A DNA stretch of 53,604 bases from Perkinsus olseni (lineage: Eukaryota > Perkinsozoa > Perkinsida > Perkinsidae). The position numbers and the translations under genes were made by a program. The notes under the pieces are model-generated. The model was given only the letters and a program-made list of their open reading frames with translations. It was not told the DNA's origin and searched no databases. How positions within the stretch are numbered: the stretch's first letter is position 1; the number at the start of each line of letters is the position of its first letter. The stretch spans positions 1 through 53,604 of the forward strand of contig JABANP010000372.1 in the NCBI GenBank assembly GCA_013115135.1. The letters are read 5' to 3'. Shown here in pieces: positions 44,281 to 53,604 of this stretch.

Positions 44281-44740
44281 TATTATAAAACATGAAAAGC
44301 GTCCCTGAAAAGTTTACAGTGAAAGCCAAATGCGGTCCAAAAGAAAGTGCGCTGACGGCGCTGAGGAAATGCAAGAAGTTGCAAGTGGACCAAGAATCTT
44401 TTTGGTGTCGTAAGTTGAGTTGGCGGTGTGGTTTCCCGAATGGACGGCCCGCAGGCTCGACGGGGACTGTGTTCTCATCACAAGGCAGCTATGGGATAAT
44501 CGATGCCGGCCGAGACCAGTCATTTGGGGTTGGGGGCTAAATTATTGAGTACAAGATGGTCGGGCATGAGTATTGATGACTGGGGGATTTGTTATTAACT
44601 GATACTCAGAAATTTTGTCATAAGATATATTTTCATACTGAAAACCTTCTCCACAACTCAACGCTCTTCGGGACACGGAAAGACGAACACGATCGTGAGA
44701 CCATGGCGCTGCTGTAACGAATGAGCAGTTGCTGGTCGCC
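44281..44740. other. Intergenic region between the LRR gene start and the channel gene end
   Basis: 460 bases. A plus-strand frame begins with ATG at 44292, only 11 bp from the divergent ATG of the LRR gene, and runs 83 codons without a motif. I do not accept it as a gene. The stretch 44540-44650 is AT-rich. The LRR gene promoter should be here. Confidence 0.45.
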
Positions 44741-47700
44741 TCATCTACGATCTGCCAGTTGGAAGGGCTTTACCGAATTGGTGCTTTCCCGCAAGGCAGA
44801 TGACTCTGTCCTGTACCTATGAGGTTGAATGCCGATCCTCATCCACTCAGTAGGCAAGAGTCCTCCTACGCTGAGGATGGCATCGGCATACGGTGCGGTC
44901 ACTATGAACTCGTCTGGGGCGGGCTCGGGCTTCCGCTGCCTTCTGGTCTCCACAAGCTCACCCATCAACCTGAGTTGCACAATGGACAGTTAGTTCGACT
45001 CGAGGCAAAGTATCGCGACAGTAAAAAGGGAGAGCATGGCTAGCTCCGTCGTCAACTTGCTAGCCCATCGGCATCGAGTCCAACTAAGCCGGCGACCGCG
45101 TTGGACTTTTAACTGGCACACACCGGTCGCCAGACGCTCATACCAACTCTTACTGAACGGGCAGAAGTATAACTGAAAAGGCAGTGTGCTAGTCAACCCA
45201 CTCCCCAGACTCAATGGGAAGTGATAGCACTTCTGCCCCGCTCAGTAAGAGTTGGAGCTGGGCACCCGTACTGAGGTCGAGGAAAGTACGGTATGGAGTA
45301 CGTTTCAAACTATCAACCTAGTACGGGCACGGAGAACTAGTACGTATTGAATATATTAAACAGTGTATACGTGTATTAAAATACGCCGTAACTCAAGTAC
45401 GGCGTACCAGTACGGTACTTGGGGACCACTGCGACGGGTACTACGGCTACAGAGCCGTACTAGACCGTACCCGTACTGTCGCCCCGCTCAGTATGAGTTG
45501 GTATGATCTGTCTGCGGCTCAGTCAGGAGGGAGTATGTAGGAACTCTCTCACCGTTTGATTCTGAGTCCAAGAGCTTCCCAAAGACCCGATTCACCAGCC
45601 TTGTCCACCTGCGATGCCCGTAAGCACGAGACACTAATTGCAGGTGTCGACGGCCCACATCGAGGAAGAATTCTTCGTCAAAATCGGTGTCGATCCATGC
45701 TTGACTCCTGCGAGAATTCCGCGAACGGGACCCTGAGACCGGAGAAGGGCTTGAGAAATCAAGCTTCCAATCGAGCAAGCGCAACAGGGCACTGACGTCG
45801 CTGGCCCTGTGTCACGGATGTCCGTCCAGCCTGGGACCTTCTCTTTGGCGTCACTCTCTTCAACGCTATCGCTGTCAGGTTGTGTCGGTGCAGCAGGAAC
45901 CTAGGCAGCTAGCATAGCCACACTGTGGTGCTGGTCCATCGTCCTCTCACGTATAAAGAACATGGAAGGGCCGACCGGCCCATTCCGGTGATATCTTCAC
46001 AGCCAGAGAGGGCGCAGTGATGAGCTCCTCGATGAGCGTCAAGAGGGAGGAGTTGTACAGAATATTCACGCCTAGGTTAGAGAAGATGGAATTGAGGAAC
46101 ACACTCCCCGACATGTAGCGAGGGCTCCGATAAACCTGACGAACAGAGGTGAACTGTCCGGGCTGAGAACTTACCCGACCTCAATGCCCAGCTGATAGTT
46201 ACTGCCTCGAGAATCGGCGGACCTAGTCGGCGCCGAGGTCGGGTCCAGTGGTATGAATTTCGCGTTCTCGCCTTTGACCAGCTCAACGAAGATCATCGGC
46301 CGAGGACTTACAGGGAGTAGTCCTGCTCATGCTTCCGAAGAGCAGGCCCTACCTCTCGGAGCGGTACGGGGCTGTGCGATCGAGCTGGGCTTCCAGCAGT
46401 TTGACCACAAATATGGCGTCGGCATCGACCATGTCCCCTCCCTACTTGATGTATTCAATAGTGAGCGTCATATCACACAGACGCCTACCGGGTCTGTCAT
46501 ACCGTCCCCAGCGGCAAGCCCTGTTAACCCACCACCAGAGGAACTGAAGGGGCATCATCGCTCGTTACACGGCAGTCTCAGACCCCCTGGACGTAACACT
46601 CAGCGTGTGGCATCAATGAGGAATGCTGACGACTCGAATACCAGTGGACAGCTGCGATGGCTTCGATTGAGCTACCCTCCATCTCCCGCATCAGCATCCA
46701 CCATCTCATTCTCGCCCCCGTCAGCATCGCCCAGGCTGTTGTCCGGTGCCTGCTCGAAGCCGCTTGAGTAGGGTCTGCGAACCCCCCTCCTGAGTTTACT
46801 TGGTGGATGACGATAGCCCAAGCTGAGAGAACTCCTGCCCTGCTCAGATCGAATGGTGACACAGGGTTCCCTTCGACGAAGTATACATCCGTTATGCTCC
46901 TTACCTGAGGGCTTGGCCGTCAATAAGTGATGCGTCGACATGGACATTCGCGACCGAGCATGCGGCGTGTCTACCAGGCTGTTGAATATTGTGCAACTAA
47001 CTGGGGAAGTCATTCTCTCAGCCAAAGTGATACGGCAATAGTCTGTGCCTGCTATCTGTACAAATTCTTGATCTCACGAGTCCGGTCTCGCTCCAATTTT
47101 AGATGGATGAAATCAGCTCTGGGCAATCCTCCTGACGAGGCTCTATGGGATTCACCCTCGTCTCAGTATCCACTCAACATGACAAAGTTCGGCAATGAGT
47201 GAAGCCTCGAAGGAAAGACGAACACAGTCGAGAGTCACATATTGAACTACGATCGACTACGAAGAGGATCTTACCTCATGCCAATCCTTGGGTAGGGAGG
47301 ACGCCACGACCACGATAGGCCGTGGCTGCTTGGTATATTGAGACCTCAAAGGCTCCACGAACTTAGCGATGCCCAATGGCATGCTAACGCTCTTGCCGGA
47401 GTCGCCGGTCCCTGCCACGGACAGAAACACAATATGCCCTCCCCTGACCAGGACATCCACGGGGGGAGGTATGAAAGCTTGTCCCGAACCCTGAAAGCAA
47501 CCGCTACACGCAGTGGAAGCTGCCAGTATCCTCTCGGCACTTCAACGTTATCATCGCCATCATAGACCAGGCTTGGTAGCACGGAGCTCAGCCATTATGC
47601 TCTCCCGGTGGCCTCCCAACTCCTTTGAGTAGACCTACGCGCAGGTGGGTACATTCAGCATCTCCTGGCATGCGACGTGAAGAGAACATACCCGACTACA

Positions 47701-50700
47701 GTAGTCAAGGACGAAGAGATCGCCGCGAGGTTGGCCCCGGGATCACCGATTGTAGCTGATCCAAGGTCACACCACACGAGGATGCTGCCTCCTCGATGGC
47801 CATCTTCCCTGCTCGAACCACGTTCAATGCGGCCTCAACCTTGCCTCGCCTCGCCCCCTCGGCCTTCATCAAATGCTCTTTTGATCGTACCTGTGCCCAA
47901 GTTCCCCCGCCAATCTCATGGTCTCTGCTGATCGACAACAAGAGCTGAGCAGAAGCCCTGGGCTCACGCTCATACCACATCCCATCGCGACAAAGAAAAC
48001 GAGGCAGCGAGGCGACTTTCGGACGACGGACAAGCCACGAGTTCGAATTTGGAGAGCTCACCTTCTCCGCTAGAGCCGCGTCCCAAACAGGGAATCCGGC
48101 GGTCAGGGAGCGATCAAAGTCCTGGGCTCGCTCTTCAGGATCCAGCAGAGCAGCTGCAATCTCTCGTAGTTCTTGCTCCTCGATCTCCCTTTCCTGTCGT
48201 GGCGGGTCGAGTCGCCTGACGAGAATAGCACTCAAGAGGCGTGCAACTGGAGACATCAGCAGCAGCAGCAACGCTCCGCTGTACTCCGCAACATACCGAT
48301 ACATTCTCCCTCCCTCAATGTCGTTATAATCGTCAGAGACATCCTCCGCGGGCGTCAGAGAACTGATACGGAAAATCTGCCCGCACGATACTTGGACATA
48401 CTTGGCCCGATTGGCACTCCGAGCTGCTGCCGGCTGTTGCTGCTGGATCTCGTTGACGCTAGGGGCGATGAAGACACCGTAGACGATCTTCTCGGGATCT
48501 ATCCTGTGATTGTAATGGGGGTTGAGGACAACCTGTCGGCTTGCTCGACCGTCTTCTTCCTCGAACTCGACCAGGCCAATGAGGATAACCTGACCATGCC
48601 TACTGTAATTGAGGGGGATGGTGGCCCCTCGACGGGGGGGCTGTGCTCACAGAGCCTTTGTCATTCCTGTTGTAGATGTCGTCAGCTACTTGAATAAAGG
48701 TCTTGCGACTGTAGGCGGGAGACAGGAGGACCTCATACAGCTCCATACTCAGACCCCTGTCATATTCTGCCTGAGAGGCAGCGCAGCACCACCCATGGCT
48801 GCATCTCAGGCTGGGGACAGCAGTTGGTCTACCAGCCAGTTGGAAGGCGGCCTTGCATTGCCGAACTCGTCGACACAGTCATCCAGGAGGAGGTCGTCAT
48901 CGCCGAAGGTCTTGCAGAGGTTAGACACGATGGTCATGAAGCCCGGTATTTGGCAGTTCTTCCCTATGATGCCCAACTGGAGAGCATCCAGGCATATCTG
49001 AAACACACTCGACCCTGCTATCGCTGTAGACGCCGGTCGCCTTTCTAACAGCATCGATTCGCTCAGACGGCAGCACAGCAGCGGTGATGAGCTCCTTGTG
49101 CTCGCTGAGGAGCAGCATCACGACTATGTGACTTTGCCATGCATGCCGCCTTACAGACACGCACCGGACCTGTAGTGTCAGTTGACGGTGTCCTGAATGC
49201 CCCCTTTCAGCGCACCCACCACGTTCTCTGTGTCCTCCCTTATGGCCTCTGAGGCGCTGATCTCCATGAGTTCGGGCGGTAGTATCAAGAACGCCTTGGC
49301 ACGGTGAGCGACGCATCTTTGCTGCATATCAAGCGCGGAGAACACCGATCCCTTCAATACCCACACCTAATGGGAGAATCACCACCTCTTCACGAGGCGG
49401 GGAAGTTATGGTACCCACCTTGCTGGAGATATCCTGTTGCCGCTTTTCTTTGAGCCAAGAGCGAATGGCAGGCTCAGCTCTACTGTTATGTGGAAGGAGC
49501 ACCACCTAAGCAAACCACTGCCATGTACAGCCGTCCAGGTCCCTGGCCCAGCAGGGGGAGGCGGAACGTATCCTACAACATCGGGGGTCCGGTCTCCCCA
49601 GTCACCAGCTGCTTTGGGGAACCACTTGGAGAGCCTTGAAGCCAAGCTCAGGGGGGTGTTGCTGCTTTGCCGCGTCTCCACTGATCTAGCGATAATTACG
49701 AGCGCGTGATGGAGTAGAAAAGAGGATGGAGAGTTTACTGGTTTGACTTGTCAGGCTCATCACTAACACAATGATCGGGATGAAAGATCTCCAGGAGCAC
49801 CGCCTTGAGGTTCTCCGCGGATGGGTTGCCTGCGGTAAGACGGTACGCTGGCCGCCTTGTGATGATGCCTCACCCGTGATGACGATGTGGCCGCTGCCAA
49901 TCCCTCGATAGTTGCCGCCGCCTCTCTTGTTCATCATGTATATCTGACCAGCAGTGCCACCACAGCCCTGTGTGCCTCTGAGATTCTACCTGTGCTAGGT
50001 GGTGCGTGGCGATCGAGAAGCCTATAATTCCACTCAGAACCGATAGGAGGGTGAAGGAGCGGCCGAGTACTGTGTCTGGCGCTATGTCGCCATACCCGAC
50101 AGTCGACACCGTCACACAGACGAAGTAAACTGCGGTTAGAACTCCCCACTTGTCGTATGCGGGGTAACTGGAGAAGCGCTGGTAAGAAGGCCATTCGACG
50201 GGGAGCCTGGCAGCAGTATGAGTGCCCTCTTACTCTTCCAACAAGCTGCTGCCCCAAAAGACAGAGCTGGACCCCAGCTCCTGAGGAGAAATGCAACAAT
50301 CGGAATACCAAGCTGAGGTTGGCCGGAGTGGGTCGAAGTGACATCAGCCAGCATTCGAAGAGGAGACAGAGTTCAGTTTGAAGGAAGAGTATCTGCTTTA
50401 CCGATAGCTCCTCTGCAGTGAGGGTATTTGGGTCAAGACCTCTCCTGTAAGCCTCTTCTCGAGCGGAAGATTCCGATCTATCGACTCCCATAGCCTCTGC
50501 GACATGTATGAGGCAAGTGAAGCAGAAAAGGACAGCAAAGCAGGAGATGACGATGCTGAAAACCTGTCGAGAGCCACGTCACGGCCCTTACTGAGATAAT
50601 CCCCGCAGGGACAGCCTGAAAGCCCTACTTGCGACTTGAGGTTCTCTAGGCCTTCCGAAGCCGCAACCATCTCCTGCCGCTTCCTCCACAATAAGGCGAT

Positions 50701-51592
50701 ACTGAAAGTTGAGGTTATCAGCGATACCCAGACGTTGATGTGGAATGCGCCCGAAGGGACGAAGAAACCGCCGAGGACAGACCGACCGTATAGAAGCCAG
50801 GAAGCAGAGGGAGAACCAGGTCTTCCTCAATTTGAACTCAACCACACCCGGAGAGGAGCGGTCCTCGTCGAGAACGGCCACCTGATCGATCAAGTTACAC
50901 AAACTCTTAGAGGACCATGCCGATGTTCATCTTACCTCGATGCTTGAGAGTCCCACGGGTGAGGATATTATCAGGGCATCAACTATAAGTGCCGAGAACC
51001 ACACATAGATGGCTGCCTCCAAGCCCGTGATGGTTGCCGCTGCCTGAACAAGTCAAGACTGTGAGAGGTAGACGACCCTCGAGTGACGGGAGACCGGCAG
51101 CACCGGGATAGATAGCCTGACTCACGAGTTGGAGTAGGGAGAAGAAGGCCAGAACGACGCAGATGAGCAGCTCCAGCTGGTACTCATATTCATAGGCAGC
51201 TTGGTTCTGAACCCTCATAACGTAGAGTATACAGTATGCCGAACAGAAGAAGATGAGCACACCATTGTACCTGCCCTCGCCGGGCTGAGGCTGTGTACAA
51301 CTGGTACTCACTTTATGCTTGCTAGAACTGTGTTATTCAAGGCAACGATTCTGCCACTAACAACTCCTGGGCGTTGTGAGAAGAGTCTTTTACGGACGAT
51401 GAAGAAGATGGTACTCCCGCATACAGCGCTGAACCTGGGGTGATCGGATTCGACCGATGAGGGAAGCGATGCTTCCGACCAGATGATCCCCGCCAGCTGC
51501 AGAGAAGAGATGAAGTTGCTGAGAGTGGGGAAGGCGCAGTCATCTCCGCAAACGACACCATTGTTGCTCTGGACTGCCGGAGTAGCCGACAT
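44741..51592 (-). CDS. BK/Slo-type potassium channel with two RCK regions
   Basis: ATG 51592-51590 starts MSATPAVQSNNGVV. Membrane segments follow, e.g. VLIFFCSAYCILYVMRV and LICVVLAFFSLLQLVSQA (about 51120-51270). The pore exon has VYFVCVTVSTVGYGDIAPDT; TVGYGD is 50086-50103, followed by S6 (FTLLSVLSGIIGF). RCK1: GSGHIVITGE (about 49880-49910), AKAFLILPPELMEISASEA (about 49220-49290), CLDALQLGIIGKNCQIPGF (about 48930-48990) and VVLNPHYNHRIDPEKIVYG (about 48500-48545). A 200-codon open linker (47705-48304) follows. RCK2: GGHIVFLSVAGTGDSG and IVVVASSLPKDW (about 47270-47450), DADAIFVVKLLEAQLD (about 46380-46430), FVELVKGENAKFIPLD (about 46245-46295), SGSVFLNSIFSNLGVNILYN (about 46050-46115) and LVNRVFGKLLDSES (about 45555-45600). 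A last exon (about 44800-44930, PAPDEFIVTAPYADAIL) fits the Slo C-terminal strand. The whole order is that of Slo1. The Asp-rich calcium bowl is absent. Role: K+ efflux gated by voltage and/or ligand. Confidence 0.9.
45138..45506. mobile_element. Small inverted-repeat (MITE-like) element inside the channel gene
   Basis: Three copies of one 25-30 bp sequence with core CCAACTCTTACTGA occur here: 45138-45168 (plus orientation), 45229-45255 (minus) and 45481-45506 (minus). The outer pair are terminal inverted repeats beginning TCATACCAACTC; the middle copy makes a second, 118-bp inverted-repeat unit with the left one. There is no transposase and no obvious target-site duplication (flanks ACGC and TCTG differ). 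The right repeat overlaps the region where the channel reading frame, if not spliced, meets a stop. It could be a MITE or an introner-like insertion, or a locally duplicated exon end. Confidence 0.55.
45262..45480. repeat. GTAC-dense core of the inverted-repeat element
   Basis: About 220 bp contains well over ten GTAC tetramers, mostly as GTACGG or CCGTAC, in both orientations (for example GTACGGCGTACCAGTACGG at about 45398-45416). Nothing comparable occurs elsewhere in the window. The stretch can fold back on itself. Confidence 0.8.
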
Positions 51593-51870
51593 TTATCTCA
51601 ACGCCCGAGGGCATACTAGTACGAGAGGAGGTCGAGCTCGGTGTTTCGAGATGTAGGCACTAGGGTGGTAGTGTGTCTTTGGGTGATCCGCAGTCGTGAG
51701 CATCTTTAATAGGGAACTCGACGGTGCTGCAAGCGGAAATCACCATGGCATGAATTCTACATGCCACGAGGTCACATGGCAAGGTATTATAGCTTACCGT
51801 ATGAACGTTATTTAGTCGGGAAATAGTGACGCATGATGCGCTCTTAGCCTTTTACTCGCATACAGTTTCC
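51593..51870. promoter_or_regulatory. Upstream region of the channel gene
   Basis: About 280 bases before the channel ATG. It contains a perfect short palindrome-like CATGGCATGAATTCTACATGCCATG-type inverted pair around 51744-51770 (arms CATGGCATG and CATGCC). Otherwise nothing recognisable. Confidence 0.3.
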
Positions 51871-51879
51871 GTGTCTTCG

Positions 51880-51962
51880 GGTCGATCCTCAAACCTCCCT
51901 CCGCTGATGACGGACTGTCCATAGACTCACCCGTCTACCCTCTAACGATTAGGCCATTCGTG
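51880..51962 (-). other. tRNA-like sequence (A-box head, anticodon-like stem)
   Basis: On the minus strand ATGGCCTAATCGTTAGAGG is a good D-arm/A-box sequence. It is followed by a perfect 5-bp stem TAGAC...GTCTA with a 6-base loop, and after about 40 nt by GGTTTGAGGATCGACCC, a weak T-arm-like sequence. Acceptor pairing is not seen, so it is not a functional tRNA; a tRNA relic or SINE head is more likely. Confidence 0.4.
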
Positions 51963-52142
51963 GGGGCCGTCGATGCTAGACGTACGCCAGTATGCAAGGC
52001 ATTAGTACGGAGTGAGCTTATATCAACGTCAAGGGGTCACGAGAATCAGTCACTGACTCCACCGCCTTTAGAGACTCCCTGCATCGTGCGCGCCGATCAC
52101 TGTCTGCCCAACGCGAGGGTTGTCGACGGCTGGACATCAGAT

Positions 52143-52532
52143 TCATAGGGCAGTCTTTTTTTGGCCGTCACCCAGGAGAGCGTACCCTTCAACGCTCACG
52201 GTGACGTCCTTGAACTGAGCTCGTTGGCAGGAAGAAGATACCAAAGCCTTCTGTTCCTTCGACGGCTGATAAAGCCTCAGGTGTCGTGATGCGTAGAACA
52301 AACTCTGACACTGAACGCAACAGTGCACGGAGAAAATCTGAATCTTGTCCCTCGAGAACCGTGTGTGTGCGTATCGAACCAAAAACCCATGTCTAACGCT
52401 TAGGCCATCTATATACACGCCACGAGCCTGATATACAGCCGCACTACCGCATACTAACGGAAGAGACACCGTGATAGTAAATGATGTAGCAAGGAATTGA
52501 TAATGATGATCAATATCATGAGTACTAGACAT
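52143..52532 (-). other. Doubtful reading frame of 129 codons
   Basis: It has a real ATG (52532-52530) and begins MSSTHDIDHHYQFLATSFTI with a hydrophobic stretch up to PLVCGSAAVYQ. It contains CVQCQSLFY, ends in KKTAL, and matches no family. It spans a tRNA-like sequence, which speaks against it. It is listed because the frame is longer than expected by chance near its neighbours. Confidence 0.25.
52357..52418 (-). other. Second tRNA-like sequence with A and B boxes
   Basis: On the minus strand ATGGCCTAAGCGTTAGAC closely matches the head of the copy at 51880-51962. It is followed after 8 nt by TTGGTTCGATACGC, a clear B box. The space between the boxes is too short for an anticodon arm, so this is a shortened tRNA-like unit. 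It overlaps a minus-strand reading frame (52143-52532), which I therefore doubt. Confidence 0.45.
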
Positions 52533-52638
52533 TACAATCGATGGTCAGATGGAAATTTCAACGAAAATAATTACTTCCGCGCAGCTTGACAAAAGCCACC
52601 ACTAATAGGGGAATGTGAGTGGACTCTGCTGGGGCCTC

Positions 52639-52893
52639 TCAATCTTCAAGCCTGAGCGATATAGCGCACTGCTCGGGGTGTAACGTGGGCAAAGCTGCTC
52701 TTACATGTGGGCACCAGCAAGGCACGCCGTACAGGGAACAAGTGCAGGTATGCGGGCAGTCCTTGCACTGTCCACCAAATAAACGCCTCACTGACGGGAG
52801 GTGCTCTGGATCGCCTACCACGTCGAGCTGTACGGCATAGAGGAGACGCGTGAGTGCAGTGATGATGCAGATGAGACGAAGGACGCCCTTCAT
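52639..52893 (-). CDS. Small secreted Cys-rich protein (possible)
   Basis: ATG 52893-52891 starts MKGVLRLICIITALTRLLYA, a plausible signal peptide. A linker (VVGDPEHLPSVRRLF) and a compact Cys cluster follow (CKDCPHTCTCSLYGVPCWC), then a tail with one more Cys, ending at stop 52639. It is 84 residues in all. The Cys spacing (CxxCxxxCxC...CxC) differs from the YCKWW family. No donor site is obvious, so it may be complete. The composition fits a small secreted disulfide protein, but the frame is short and could be chance. Confidence 0.4.
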   Translation of the reverse strand: MKGVLRLICIITALTRLLYAVQLDVVGDPEHLPSVRRLFGGQCKDCPHTCTCSLYGVPCWCPHVRAALPTLHPEQCAISLRLED

Positions 52894-53604
52894 GTGTTGG
52901 TGAACTGGAGAGCCGAAGGTCACACCTGAAGGCAGTGGCGTGGGCCTCCGCTCTGTTAGGCGTGAAACTTGGTGGTCCTCACGTTGTACTGAGCAGGATG
53001 TGAATATGCGTATCTTGTACGCATGCCCACTGGGCGTTTGCATGAGTACGTGTTGTGTGATACACCAACAAGTTCTCCTCAGAATGGTGGTCTCCCTGAC
53101 GAGGCGCTCCGCTGGACTCCCGAGTACGCTCTACGACGGGATGTCCTCGATCCTATTGGCCACGACTAAACAGTCCGAGATACACGCAGTCCTACCTGCT
53201 ACGGGCGGCCACACCGTCTCAGCTAACAGCACGTGTGCTCATGTCTCCGTAGGCCGCTGCTCGTTATCGTCGCATGAAAGGGAGCGAGTTATCCCATACC
53301 TAGTAGAGAGAGACGCTGCCATACTCGTTCGCCTTCCTCTGCGGCGACTCGGCACTGGCTACGCCACTGCACAGCCTCATTCCATCTAGCCACTGCGTTG
53401 CTACGTCCTTTAGCTACTGCTAGCTATCGTGCTGACCCTCCTTACCGTGCTCACCTCGACATATACGGTGGTCCCCTTGTAGTGGGCATAACAGACTCCT
53501 TATTCCGATCGGGCGACCTTACGCACGAGTGAGCGCCTGTGAGCTTGGGGCCATGAGTATGAGCTGAGTTGAGCATGATACTATCATCGAAAGGGAAGTG
53601 ATAC
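52894..53604. other. Right end of the window, nothing certain
   Basis: A plus-strand frame runs to 53389, with a first ATG near 53007 (MRILYACPLGVCMSTCC). It has no family motif and its N-terminal part overlaps the upstream region of the small Cys-rich frame. From 53390 to the end I see no gene, RNA or repeat. Confidence 0.35.

Noticed and set aside
44292..44540. Plus-strand frame with ATG, 83 codons
   Set aside because: It begins 11 bp from the divergent, well supported ATG of the LRR gene and has no motif or splice context.
52940..53389. Plus-strand frame of 149 codons
   Set aside because: No ATG at its head, no family motif, and overlap with the upstream region of the opposite small Cys-rich frame.
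1..53604. CRISPR array, insertion sequence, prophage or bacterial operon
   Set aside because: No spaced direct repeats, transposase or phage genes; gene structure with GT-AG introns is eukaryotic.
1..53604. Dinoflagellate-type spliced-leader gene
   Set aside because: I looked for the leader core GTAGCCATTTTGGCTCAAG on both strands while reading and did not see it; a computed search would be decisive.

Overview
This is a stretch of compact nuclear DNA from an intron-rich eukaryote, most likely an alveolate protist of the Perkinsus type. The reasons are these. Genes sit tens to hundreds of bases apart on both strands. Exons are split by very short GT-AG introns; those I could place run from about 40 to 51 nt, with one of 109 nt. 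There are flagellar genes (radial spoke head 4/6, coiled-coil proteins). A family of secreted proteins is built from Cys-rich YCKWW/GGDQPCG modules, which I associate with Perkinsus from memory only. No prokaryotic features (operons, Shine-Dalgarno spacing, CRISPR, IS elements) were seen. Because genes are split, the coordinates below are outer bounds of a locus unless exons are listed.

Layout, left to right. 1-1986 (-): HAD plus aminoglycoside-phosphotransferase-like protein (ACAD10 type), running off the left edge. 2.1-5.9 kb (-): large WD40 beta-propeller protein. 5898-5969 (-): tRNA-Met(CAT). 6.2-6.7 kb (-): unknown protein. 8.4-11.46 kb (-): GH2 beta-mannosidase, followed upstream, after 94 bp, by a CCR4/PDE12-type EEP nuclease (11555-13930, -). 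14.87-16.09 kb (-): Trp/Tyr/Gly/Asp-rich low-complexity protein. 16.9-18.7 kb (+): alanine-glyoxylate aminotransferase 2-like enzyme. 19.8-24.3 kb (-): MRD1/RBM19 multi-RRM ribosome-biogenesis protein.

From 24.8 to 33.8 kb the texture changes. Three long, nearly intron-free reading frames stand here: two inverted paralogues of the Cys-rich secreted family and an AAAP amino-acid transporter with one frame break. Between them lie a possible Deltex-C-like fragment and an EF-hand/coiled-coil locus. From 34.9 to 44.3 kb there is a coiled-coil gene (+), a radial spoke head 4/6 gene (-) whose 3' end overlaps it by 17 bp, and a coiled-coil plus LRR gene (-). These look like a flagellar/cytoskeletal cluster. 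44.7-51.6 kb (-) is a BK/Slo-type potassium channel with a GYGD pore and two RCK halves. Its 3' part contains a small element with terminal inverted repeats and a GTAC-dense core. The last 2 kb holds tRNA-like fragments and a small secreted Cys-rich reading frame.

No single operon-like system exists here. The strongest candidates for something new are the inverted-repeat element inside the channel gene, the Cys-rich secreted family with a homogenised core, and the low-complexity protein whose stop codon lies inside a splice donor.
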